Source of the DNA: Ophiothrix spiculata
Lineage: Eukaryota > Echinodermata > Ophiuroidea > Amphilepidida > Ophiotrichidae
DNA: 20,820 bases
Assembly: GCA_000969725.1 (NCBI GenBank)
Contig: JXSR01S064401.1
Reading direction: 5' to 3' (one strand)
Every line of letters begins with the position of its first letter. The first letter of the stretch is position 1. The position numbers were made by a program, and so were the translations under genes. The notes beneath the pieces were generated by a model. It ran no database searches. It had not been told where the DNA came from and saw only the letters and a list, made by a program, of their open reading frames with translations. Shown in pieces: positions 7,377-17,189 of the stretch.

Positions 7377-7445
7377 CCTCTCTCAAGGACAACATCATCT
7401 CATGAGGGCAGTGACGATGCACATTCTGTCATATCAGCTCCACAG
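7377..7445 (+). CDS. Cassette exon copy 7, most diverged intact copy
   Basis: The exon is 69 bp, 23 codons, phase 0-0, acceptor tcattccaag, donor CCACAG/gtaatt. It encodes PLSRTTSSHEGSDDAH followed by SVISAPQ. The tail matches copy 6 almost exactly, while the Q-x-S-R-E centre has become H-E-G-S-D, losing the Arg. Its caag acceptor matches that of copy 1. Together with copy 1, it seems to mark the older outer members around the younger RRIS copies. Confidence 0.82.
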
Positions 7446-9500
7446 GTAATTATTGAGCGGTTACAGAATCTTGGTAGTAGTAGATCTGACTGAACCATTA
7501 TTTAAGAGCAAAATCCTTTTAAAAAATTGTAGCGGTTATCCCACATCTGTTTTTTTTTTCTGGAAAGACAATATTTATTTATAGGTCTATTTTACTTATA
7601 ATTAAAAACAAATTTACAGAATATATTATACTTTTTGAAATGGATGCACATTAACAACTGTAAACTTCTTTTTGATACACCCTATATACTTAGTTTGGTG
7701 TGTTCTACAAAGTTGAAGGACTATAAAGGCACATTTTTTAATGTAATCACTTTGATATTATGAAAAAAGTGCGAAATTAAAAGAATTTTGATCCTTTTAA
7801 TTCTTATGAAAAATGTGTGCACATTTTTAAAAACACTCTTAGAAACCCCCCAAATTACAATTTCCAAAACTTGATCTGCATGTGCACTGTAATAAGATAA
7901 GCGGACTTCGTATTTTCTTCAAAGTAGACCGATCTTTGTTATAATTGGGCAAGTAAAGTACATACAAATTAGACACGGTCCGCCCGCCTTCAAAAGGACT
8001 ACATTTATGTGATCTTTGTTGATTTAGTCAATGATCTGTGCAATAATTGATTCAATTATTCAGTCAAAGTCAATTTTAATTTGATCCAAAAAGAAATCTA
8101 AGAAAATTGAGGTAATGTTTAGTAATGTATGTGAATACATCTGTTTAGGGCTCTTAGTTCTTACTAATTGCATTCATGACAATTAAGATAGATTTTTGTT
8201 CTTGTTTTTGAATTGGACAACAAGTATTATGACCCTTTTTGGAAATTTGCCCCAAATTATTATAGTGTGGGAAAATACAAACGTCTATTATTTGATTATT
8301 TTGGACAAAAAGTAGCCTTAACCGGCAGCGTACAAGTTGTCTGACGGTGGCCAATTAAGCTTAATATGTCTGATTATATATAATACTATACATGTAACAA
8401 GGATGTGATCATTAAAATTATGGAGTGGTTATTAAGATTGTAAAATTGACAAAGTCAATTAATAGTTCAAAAACATTTTCATTTGTTCAATTATTCAAAA
8501 AACAGTAAAAAAGATGAAAATGTTAGAAGCCACTGTACTTTAAGATAAGATCGATGATCATTGACCACAGTCACATTTTAGCTGGTTTGATTATCATCTA
8601 ATTTTCATGAAATGATTTTTTATGTTAGGTGTTTGAGATGATTAAGAGGGATGATGGGCTTAGAAGGAGCCCGCAGGATAGATATTATGCCATTCTGGGC
8701 CCATTTCATTAAAGTGTAAAAAGACACCCTAAGTCTTAATTACAGGATTTGTCTTATCTTTTATTGTATAAAAACATTTCAGTTCAGAAAAGTCTTCATT
8801 TTAGATTCTACGAATTAAAATGGAGATAGTAGTAATTTTAGAGTTAAAATAAACTCAAAATTTAAAACCCCAGGGTTACATTGCAAAATAATCTTCCTTT
8901 ACTTCCCTTCTTATATGACATAAGATGATCTTGATTTTTATAAAATGGTTCCTTGATCTTCTTCAGACAGCATTCAAATTTGAATTAAAGCTGATAGGCA
9001 GAATTGTTTGTGATATAACTGTCATTTATCATTTTTTAACTCTTTTCAATTAGTCATAATTTTTCAACTTTGCCCATATGAATAATTTTTGTTTAATGAA
9101 CTAATGGAATCATTAACACAATTCAGTCTTTAGCAGGTGCAGATGCAACAGAGAAAGTTAATTTTACACATGAAATACATACTTTACATGATTCAATTGG
9201 ATTTTAATATATATTTCATCTTGATATGTAAACAATAAAGGGAACGTGGCTTACAAGAGATTAATTTAAAAAAATACAAATGAAAGATATGCAAAATACA
9301 AAAGGAAAACAATTATGCTTGTGTACTTTTGGGACAAGTCACAATTGTACTTTTAGAGGTGCATAGGACAAATTTCAAAATTGCATTTGTAGCTGAGTGT
9401 GACGTTTCACATCCAATCCCGGATGCGTCATCAGGCCAACTGGTGCCTTGACGGCAAAAGGTTGTTGTGTGTATCAAAATATTTTCTTGATATAGTATTA
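7446..9500 (+). other. Long intronic stretch, no gene recognised
   Basis: About 2 kb of A+T-rich sequence without a clear exon or element ends. One coding-like stretch follows a plausible acceptor at 8629 and stops at 8712 (see findings). From about 8695 the text ctgggcccatttcattaaag looks like the edge of a dispersed repeat. Open frames on the minus strand near 8154-8354 and 9313-9516 have no support. Confidence 0.4.
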
Positions 9501-9752
9501 ATATGTGATGGCTCACCCCGAAAGGGGGGACTTTGCAGGTGACATCAATTTTGATTTTATCATTTCATCTGTTACAGCATTTTCAAAGATTTAAAATGAC
9601 ACCTTACTTGTTGAAATTGATCAAGGCGATCAAATTTTACAAAAGAAAGTCTACTGGAAATTCTTATTATTTTCTTTATTTTTTCTGCCTATTTTCATCA
9701 ATTTCTCGAAAAGTGTTCTGTCGCAAAGTCCCCCTTTTCGGGGTCACATATA
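9501..9752 (+). mobile_element. MITE with TGTGATGGCTCACCCC termini, copy A
   Basis: The left end (TGTGATGGCTCACCCCGAAA, then GGGGGGACTTTG) and right end (CAAAGTCCCCC, then TTTTCGGGGTCACAT) are inverted repeats of about 30 bp. The whole 250 bp aligns by eye to the reverse complement of 19992-20250, for example through CAATTTTGATTTTATCATTT and ACACCTTACTTGTTGAAATT. Two separate copies with matching ends define it as mobile. The frame open across copy B is broken here by TAA (near 9592), so it is unlikely to encode protein. It ends about 65 bp before the acceptor of the 9817 exon. Confidence 0.85.
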
Positions 9753-9816
9753 TTCTAAGTATAAATCTTTCCTTTTTCTCTTTGCTCTCATTGCTTCGTA
9801 CAAAAAAATTACCAAG

Positions 9817-10128
9817 GTCTTACCAGAATCTTACAAAAGACTCTCACATCTCTTGATGTCTTATGAAAGTCTACGAGAAGATAAAACAATCCCCGAATTG
9901 CCCGATTTGGAAGACAGTGTTTCTGCAAAAATCAAAGCCATCAATTCAGCCTCCAAGGTTGATGAAAAGGAGTTGGTAGATTCTAACAAAAAAGATCCTA
10001 CTGATTTAGAAAAAGGAAAGGATCCAGAAAAAGATTCTGGGAATGATCTGGAGGACTCTACGGATTCCAGTAGACACATGACCCTAAGGTCCTGCCAATC
10101 GGACGCCAGTTATTATGCCTATGAGGAG
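9817..10128 (+). CDS. Internal exon encoding a charged, Ser-rich linker
   Basis: The exon is 312 bp, 104 codons, phase 0-0, the largest in the window. A pyrimidine tract at about 9768-9797 is followed by the first AG at 9815-9816 (attaccaag), and the donor is GAGGAG/gtaaca. The peptide starts VLPESYKRLSHLLMSYES, a short possibly helical amphipathic segment. It then becomes a Lys/Asp/Glu/Ser-rich region (KKDPTDLEKGKDPEKDSGND) and ends SDASYYAYEE. An in-frame ATG at 9856 exists, but the sense frame continues upstream to the acceptor, so internal-exon status is preferred. Codon composition is clearly less A+T-rich than the introns. The composition fits a disordered linker; no domain is recognised. 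Confidence 0.75.
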
Positions 10129-10843
10129 GTAACAATTATTCAACATGCATGTGTTCAATCCCAGCTTACCACAGCAGTTGTGTTAGAACTCTTGATGTTG
10201 CTGATGTAACCTGCAAATTTGCAAACTACAATTCACAGTTTGACATTTTGGTGTTTATGTCAAAATTGCAATGGTGATTTGTATATTTGTGTTCTCTGTA
10301 CATGCTGCATTGCTTTGTCCAGGATTATTAAAGAAATTCTGTAACCTCATTTTCTGTGTCTTATCTAGCCAACAACTCCTTGATATTTTATGTAAAAAAA
10401 GAATGTTTTCAAAGCTTACTTTCTGTATTTTGCTGTATCTTTGACTTGCTTGATATCAGTTGTACATGTGTATATATCCTGCTAATGAAATAGTGATTAT
10501 CCTGCAACCTCACAACATTGTACGAACAGCTTTAGGTGTTCCCTTTGCAGTACAAATGATGTAAAATGCACCCTCATTCAAGCTTTGTTGTCCAGCACGA
10601 AGATGGAGATTTTGCACTTAAATTTGTAGTTGAAAATCCATGGTGACACTTTTGTGATACTGTGTAATTTGCACTCAAAATGTACAACTTTTTATCTTAT
10701 GAGACTCTATTGACACAAAATATATAAAATCATTTGTTGAATTATTTGTATTATAACTTGTTTCCTTAATTAGTATTGCCATGTCTTTTTTCAGGTTATG
10801 ATTTCTCTAGGTTGGTTAGCATGAAGAAAGTCTTTCTTTTCAG
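10129..10843 (+). other. Intron, nothing recognised
   Basis: A+T-rich sequence between the donor at 10129 and the acceptor at 10842-10843. A second tttttcag lies at 10786-10795, but the frame after it hits TGA within ten codons, so it is not a good exon start. Confidence 0.4.
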
Positions 10844-10921
10844 GTTCTAGAAGCATCCATATTGGAGGAGTCTTATTGTTTCAATAATCATGATATTTGT
10901 CTTACCCTTTATTTAAGCCAG
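10844..10921 (+). CDS. Possible internal exon
   Basis: The strong acceptor tctttcttttcag is followed by 78 bp (26 codons) open in phase 0 and then CCAG/gttagg. It encodes VLEASILEESYCFNN followed by a more hydrophobic stretch ending LYLSQ. The phase agrees with its neighbours. The first half looks protein-like; the second half (HDICLTLYL) is less convincing. The donor has T at +4 but is otherwise acceptable. It could be an alternative exon or a chance open frame. Confidence 0.35.
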
Positions 10922-11003
10922 GTTAGGTGATATAAAGAAATACTAATCTCTTCAAATACTGCCAGTTGATTTAAAATATCCCACTTGCCTGTTTTTATTT
11001 TAG

Positions 11004-11075
11004 GATTATCACAGGTTCGAAACCAGCTCTATTCTATCTGGTGGTAGTCACTCAAATATGAGTGATATTGGACAG
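11004..11075 (+). CDS. Internal exon, Ser/Gly-rich
   Basis: The exon is 72 bp, 24 codons, phase 0-0, acceptor tgtttttattttag, donor GGACAG/gtaaaa. It encodes DYHRFETSSILSGGSH followed by SNMSDIGQ. It is polar and Ser-rich like the other linker exons but not a cassette copy. Its acceptor is a classic pyrimidine-TAG, unlike the AAG acceptors of the cassettes, so it is probably constitutive (inference). Confidence 0.7.
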
Positions 11076-11086
11076 GTAAAAGATTA

Positions 11087-11160
11087 TAGAAACACTCCCA
11101 TGTTTTGTCCTAGAAACACTTCCATGTTTTGTCTTAGAAATACCTCTCCATGTTTTAATC
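11087..11160 (+). repeat. Three-copy minisatellite of 24-26 bp
   Basis: Three adjacent units start TAGAAA(C/T)AC and contain CCATGTTTT (11087-11110, 11111-11134, 11135-11160), followed by a partial fourth start TAGAAATA. The array begins 11 bp after the donor of the 11004 exon. Confidence 0.8.
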
Positions 11161-13197
11161 TAGAAATATTTAATTCTCTATAAATTTCTAATCATTTCAT
11201 GTCGTAACAACAATGTTTCTTATATTCACAACTTTGTAGGGCAATATTCACATTTTGGCCGCTATTACCATTTGTCCCATATCTTTTTCCTAAAGCTGTG
11301 AAATTTCAGGGTTAAAAGCTAAACATGCATGTCTAAAGATCCCCTTCCTGGCCTTAACAGTTCCATGGTAATGCATGGTTTGGGCTTATGCCGTGCAGGT
11401 AGAACGGTGCAGAGAGCTCACATAAGCATGGCTGGAATACCTGGACATCACACCTGAACAATCTGCATGAAGGTGATTTCTTATTTTCTTTCATATTTTT
11501 TTACGGAACTAAGTAATTATTGCATGTTGAGGGATTTTTTTTCATAGATTGAAAATTGGGTTTTTGGCCAACTCATGGTGAAACCATATTTTCATGTTAG
11601 TTATAATTTGTTTATGGTTTTGAAGTATAGGCTATATAGCAGAAGCATGGCTAAAATGCTATTTGAAGGTTTAACAGTTGCATGCTGAGTGACAATTTTA
11701 AGAAATAAATCACCACACTAAGGAATTCGGGATAAGATGCATGTTTAAAGAGTGTTTTATTAAAGAATTTTAGGCCCTTTGCACTTTTAAAATATTTAAT
11801 TTCCTGTTGCCGCCCACCCCAATACCCAAAATTTCCAAGTAATTCATTATTTGAGATGGCTTCATTATTTGTTAATATATTAAAAGACAAAAGGCAAACT
11901 ATTTATGGCTCTAAATAACAGGCATCTCCCAAATGTTGATATAAACAGTTTCCATTGGTGGGTGCATGGCACATAAGTAATAATGAAAATAATGGCATTG
12001 GAACTTGGTGATCTGATCATATTTACGATAATTTAAAATGTGGATTGATTAAGGTTAAGTGTCATTAGCAGTTACATGACGACCTTGAATGAAGCTTACT
12101 TGGACCACATTGGACAATGATATCTGAATAGTGTAACTACAATCAGGAAGACATGGTGCACTGTAAATCTGCTGTATTATTTATATATTTTGAATAGGGG
12201 AGTTCTGTTCAGTGAATGTGTTTCATAAAAATTGTTAGTCATTATGTATGGAGAACAATCTACAACATTTTTTCAGTCATGCTGGAAATTTATAAAGTTT
12301 AATCATTTTCAATTAAATTATAAAATTGATAATAAAATTGTTTCATTAAGGAGTGTCCCACACCCTCTGGCTTTAAATCACAATTTCTCTATCCAAGAAT
12401 AACAAATACAATGTTCCACCGTAGTCTAACATTAATATCAAATATTCATATTCCATAAAGAAATTTGGCCCCGGTGTTTTGTTTATGAATAAAAATATTA
12501 TGTATGAAATATAAAATACCTGTCAGCTGAATTTCTCTCCGCTCCCCAAAGAGCTAGTTAGAGGTGAATACACTCCACACTAGTGTTTGTTTTTAATCAG
12601 AGCCAATATAAGCCATATTTACCACTGTATTACCATCAAATTCAATTCTCATTTGGTCTGGAAGCGCTGCAAAGAAAAGCTCATTTCAACACGGTGCCCG
12701 ATCAATTTGACATTTTTTTAGGCTTGAGAGAGCTCAGTATCTTAATCAGATTGCTAATAGTATTTATGCGCTACCGCTTTAATATGCCTGTGCGACGAAA
12801 TTGACTAGGAGGTATAAGGAAGATCATTTTGATAACCCGAGGCAGCCTTCTTATGTTTAAGGATGGTTTGGCATTTAGCAGTGTTCATTATAATCCAATA
12901 GTAAAATAAAATCAGCAGAAACAGCTTTCTTGATCATAGTTTCAAGGAAAATAAGAAAGTTTTCAATTATGTTAACCCTGCAGCATGACCTAAGGGATAG
13001 ATATTAGGGCAAGATTAGGAGTATTGCGTGTATATTGTTTGTGAATTAATCAGTTTCAGAGACTACAAGTGGTTTCTTGGAGCATTTTGTTACCTAGGAA
13101 AGTTAAGGAATTTTAGTGTTCAAAACATTTCAAGCATTTGAATAAGAATTTGCATATATTTTGAAGGAGTTTAATATTATTGTTGTATTACTCAATT
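11161..13197 (+). other. Long intronic stretch, no confident gene
   Basis: About 2 kb, A+T-rich. Two weak coding-like stretches are noted elsewhere: one ending in a stop near 11455 after a cag at 11411-11412, and an open run from 12601 after gtttttaatcag. No element ends were recognised. Confidence 0.35.
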
Positions 13198-13623
13198 TGT
13201 GACCCGTCATATCGAAAGGGTCCTTAATAATGGCATAGTAAATTACGAGATACAGGCCATTGAAGCTGGGTATAGCCAAAAATCTAATTTTATCAGAAAC
13301 ATTACCTTTGAAGTGTATTCTATCATATTAATCAGGTTCCAACATCTAAAACGTAAAATAAATGTTTTAAAAATAGAGATAAAAATCCTTTCTCCATTCA
13401 AGTTTTACCAGTTCAGAAATTTCAAACTCGATTTTCTCAGTATTACAGTTTTCTGAATCAGCCCGATGCCTTTTACCAATTTGGATGTAACTATGCAATC
13501 CAACATCCAATAACCAAAAGCAAGGTGTCATTTTAAAGCTTAAAATATAATCTTTCAGATGAGACCTAAAAACCAATTTTCATTTTGGGACCCTTAGGGT
13601 ACCTTTCGATATGATGGGTCACA
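13198..13623. mobile_element. Terminal-inverted-repeat element, 426 bp
   Basis: The left end TGTGACCCGTCATATCGAAA and the right end (TTTCGATATGATGGGTCACA) are inverted repeats of at least 20 bp with one mismatch, followed by GGG runs on both sides (GGGTCC and GGGACCC). The interior is A+T-rich and non-coding. Open frames on both strands inside have no transposase features. The target duplication is unclear (flanks are T-rich), so the superfamily is not assigned. Confidence 0.8.
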
Positions 13624-14775
13624 TTTATGTAACATATTATTATAGATGCCAACAGAAAAAGATTTGATGTGACAATCTGACCGATGTATGAAGTCTTGAT
13701 GGATAATATGATCATATGACATGGTCTGATTTTCTGTCCAGTACTGCCATGGACTAATCACTTATTTTTGAAGTGTATATCACTGTCACTGCATCCAGTG
13801 GGAGCAATTGGTTTCAATCTCACTTCAAAGGTTTTGCTTCCCTGGATCACCTAGATCATAAGAAAGAGCATATATAGCACTTTCGGCTTGTAGTTGAAGA
13901 TTTAAGCAGGCTAAAATGGCAGTGCAAGTGCCAAATGTGGCGCTTTAAAGGATGCCAAGTGGCACTTTCAACTGCAGTGAAAATAAAGAAAATTAGATTT
14001 TATCCCACATTTTGACACTTCAGACCTCATCTAGAAAAGTTTAGAGCCAAAATAATTGAGGATGCCCTGCTTTAGAGGCATGTCAGGCTAGGAAGCAGGA
14101 CTTTGATTAATCATGTGTTAGGCCTGATAAAAAACAAAGTTGTTTCTCGTCCCCGCCCTGCTCACTTTTTGGTGCCATACCACTTTTTTTTTGGCAAAAA
14201 TGCTAAAAAAGTTTTAAGAATTGTGCTAAATCATTCAAATATCAAGACTCTTGTTTTTCTTTTTAGGGATTCTTTTAATTGTTGATGTTTTTAATGCCGG
14301 AACTGTCGTCAAACCAACATCTATCTATATCACAATGAGTTGATAGCAATTGAATGCGCAGTCAACAACAACAACAAAAACGCCTCCCTCCCTCCTCACA
14401 TTTTGAGAACCCTTCGGATGAGAAACAACTTATTGTTTTATGTGGCTTTATGTTGAATTCTTCTCAGTTGGCAGCATAAAAATGATATAAAATATGTCAA
14501 AAAGTTTGATAATTGTGATTTTTTTTGCGTGTGTCAATGAATGCTATGGTAATATGGCAAAATGAGTATTGTTGTTTTCGTGAATATTGATATGAAAGTA
14601 ATAATAATAAATAATATGCATCTGTAAATTACAGTCATGACCTCTGTGTACCCATAATACTGTAGGGAAGACAATTCTATGTGACTACATCATTATTTAT
14701 GGCCTAGCCTTTTCCTCATCTCTTAATCTTGGGTTCGAATCCAGAGAACATCATGAGCAAGATAAGAAAGGCCCA
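13624..14775 (+). other. Intronic stretch, nothing clear
   Basis: About 1.1 kb. GTGGCGCTTT and GTGGCACTTT words recur near 13938-13970, hinting at decayed repeat material. A box B-like GGTTCGAATCC at 14732-14742 lacks a convincing partner. No exon is recognised. Confidence 0.35.
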
Positions 14776-15027
14776 AACCATAGTCGGCCTCCAAACAAAA
14801 TTTTCGCTACCAAACATTAATTTTGGTCGTGACGAGTGACTCAAAACAAAATAACTTCAACACTGAGTTGAGACCAAATAAAATTTCTCGCTAGATTGCA
14901 CATGTTATTGAATTGCCATATACATTGGACCAAATGTTTGCCACCCGTTCATTCGATGGCAAATATTTGGTGACGTCACGACCAAATGTTTGGTATGAAA
15001 AATTTTGTTTGGAGGCCGACTATGGTT
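14776..15027. mobile_element. MITE with long inverted repeats, 252 bp
   Basis: The left end AACCATAGTCGGCCTCCAAA continues as CAAAATTTT, and the right end is its reverse complement (AAAATTTTG, then TTTGGAGGCCGACTATGGTT), 29 bp perfect. Weaker pairing continues through ACCAAACATT and GGTCGTGACG against CGTCACGACC and AATGTTTGGT. No coding capacity. Target duplication not identified; hAT- or Mutator-like ancestry is possible but not shown. Confidence 0.85.
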
Positions 15028-16471
15028 CAGCCTTAACTTACCTTCATGTGCTCCTCTTGACCTATTTGTCAGATAAGTTGTGCCATTCGTCAATGCTGAG
15101 AAGGTAACAGATTGGTGGAAAAGGAGGTGTGGTCATCCCATCACTTTGAAAGAGAGACGGGCACCTCAAATAAAGGCCTTCCTTTTACCTTTTACACCAC
15201 ATCAGGAAGTTCCGCAAGTTTTGACCAATCCCATTATTTTCAAAGTGATAAGTTTTTTTATTATAATAAGATAATCTGGTGACAAAATTCCTGCCACCAA
15301 GATTCCTTGCATGCCGTGGGTAGTTTCCTACAGTGTGCCAGTACCATGGGGCCAGGGTTGCAATTGACAGGTGCATAAACATAATGATTCCCTTCATGAT
15401 GTCATCAAGAAAAATCATCTGCAAAATATATGGAGCATGAAATGGTGTCTCATATTATTAGAATTTCATTACATATTATAGTTGACATTGTCTCTATTCC
15501 GAGTGAATAATATTGTAATTATATGATGTGACAAGTTTAACTTATGTAGTTTTTTAATCCGAACTGTTTTTACTAGCAGGTGTTTTCAATGTAGAATAAG
15601 TGTTTCTAGAAAATAATGCCACTCCATAAAAAGAGCAAGTGCAATTTGATGACAGTGTATCTATGTTGCAAACAGTGGTTTTCAAAACTAAAATCCTGGT
15701 TTGTTTCAGATTTTTGAAACAGGCAATTTTTTTGTGTTATTGTGGTCAGTATACATCAGTTTAATAACATGAATAGAGTATGAATGACTTTAACCAAAAC
15801 AAAAACCTATCAAAAATTATTAGACAAGAACCAGAGTTTTTTAAAAAAAGAAAGAAAATCCATGCTTTATTTCATCAAACCATACATTTGTTTTTCTACA
15901 AATAATTTTGGCATCTTTCAGGAGTGCAATATTTCCTGTACAATAGCGATTTTTGTGAATGTGAATGAAACATTTTGATATTTTGCTTTAGTAAATGTTG
16001 CATGTGGCATGTTTGTCATTACCAGGCTGTTCCTGCTTTATGCATGCTGTATTTACAATATCTTGTGCTTGTAGTTTTATCGTGATTGTGTTATGACACA
16101 ACATTTTCAGAATAATTGTTAATGGTTCGGTTTTATATATTAAATGCTTTTTTGATTTATCATTCTATGATGTGATCAAGTATGTAAGTATTGATATATA
16201 ATGTGGTTAACTTGAAAAAAAAAGAGAAAACAACAACATTTTTTCTAAACTCCGTTAGTCTATTGTTATATACATTTTTGGGATATAAAAAAATAATCTC
16301 TAGTTACTTTAAAAAAAACCAACATTTTTATGAAGCAGAACAATCCAATCACAACAACATGCCACTTTATCTCAGCTAATAACATGATTTGCCAAAAGTT
16401 TGGAAAGCACTTTTGTTTTTATAGACAATTAGAGTAAAAAAAGAAAAACTGATTTACTAAAGTACACAGTC
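15028..16471 (+). other. Intronic stretch, nothing recognised
   Basis: About 1.4 kb of A+T-rich sequence. Short open frames on both strands near 15080-15424 and 15784-15978 lack splice context or family resemblance. Confidence 0.4.
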
Positions 16472-16837
16472 TTAAAGGGGCAATTCATGATCCACTTTTC
16501 ACCCTCAACGTCACCTCTATTAAAATTAAGTTTTTTAGCTTATAAGAATCCTCAACTGGTACATGTTACAATCCCGAAACCATTCTTTCATTCGGCTTGC
16601 ATTTTTGAGAAAAGTGAGAAAATGGGTCATTTTCTAATTATTGTCGGGGGCCCCGACAGTAATTAAACACTGTAGCCTATGGGGATTTTCAAAAATGCTG
16701 AAAAGCTTGTTACTTGGAAACGAATGATCGGAATCAAGTGAAATTTTCAGTATATATTTATGGTGTACTCTTCTTTTTATTTAGCTAGAAAAGAGGCAAT
16801 GTTTTTGTCACATCAAAATCATGAATTGCACCTTTAA
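16472..16837. mobile_element. MITE bounded by TTAA
   Basis: The left end TTAAAGGGGCAATTCATGAT and the right end ATCATGAATTGCACCTTTAA are inverted repeats with one mismatch over 20 bp. Both begin at TTAA, consistent with a piggyBac-like target. TGTCGGGG-G-CCCCGACA forms a perfect 17-bp palindrome at 16642-16658, near the centre. It is 366 bp and non-coding. The TTAAAGG start is shared with the element at 5102. Confidence 0.8.
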
Positions 16838-17013
16838 AGAACAGCAACAGTGATCAAAGTAAATATAACTTCATCTGCTATCTACTGCTGATATGGAAAA
16901 GTGATGCACATTTTAACTACTACCAAAATATAGCCTTGATATTTCTTCCAAAATTGTTTTGAATCATTACCACTTCTGTGACTTACATCCTTAAACTTAT
17001 GTTCTTCTTACAG

Positions 17014-17115
17014 CTGGATCCATTGGAGAGGGAATGGATGATGTATTCTGCCCAGGGAAACGTTATAGGAATGAATACGCTGCTATCTCAAGACTCAACG
17101 CTATGGTCTAAGAAG
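17014..17115 (+). CDS. SOWAH: SOWAH-family exon leading into the ankyrin-repeat region
   Basis: The exon is 102 bp, 34 codons, phase 0-0, acceptor tgttcttcttacag, donor AAGAAG/gtaaga (strong). It encodes LDPLEREWMMYSAQGNV followed by IGMNTLLSQDSTLWSKK. LDP-x-E-x-x-WM with a following [A/S]AxG and a leucine-rich helix is the pattern I recall at the start of the ankyrin repeats in SOWAHA-D and Drosophila sosondowah. In those proteins it is followed by a D-F-x-x-G-F-T-x-L-H-W-A-A-K block, which is not found downstream here and would be in the next exon outside the window. The family has a poorly defined cellular role, so I assign no function. This is the only exon with recognisable homology and anchors the gene identity. 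Confidence 0.8.
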
Positions 17116-17189
17116 GTAAGACTGATATAGAGATGTTGAAATGTCTTTTTGAAAAAATGTTGGTTTTTTGTGTGATGTGAATAAAGCAA

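Noticed and set aside
9533..9856. 107-codon open frame on the + strand
   Set aside because: It is mostly MITE copy A and a pyrimidine tract, in a different frame from the 9817 exon.
11399..11457. Possible exon after gcag at 11398 or 11412
   Set aside because: The frame from 11413 is open for only 14 codons before TGA, and the other frames also stop; no family resemblance.
14732..14742. GGTTCGAATCC, a perfect box B match
   Set aside because: The upstream partner (TGGCCTAGCC near 14699) is a poor box A and no cloverleaf can be drawn; probably a decayed SINE or chance.
15068..15107. tttgtcag/ATAAGTTG...GAGAAG/gtaaca as an exon
   Set aside because: 31 bp, out of phase, and phase 0 contains a TGA stop.
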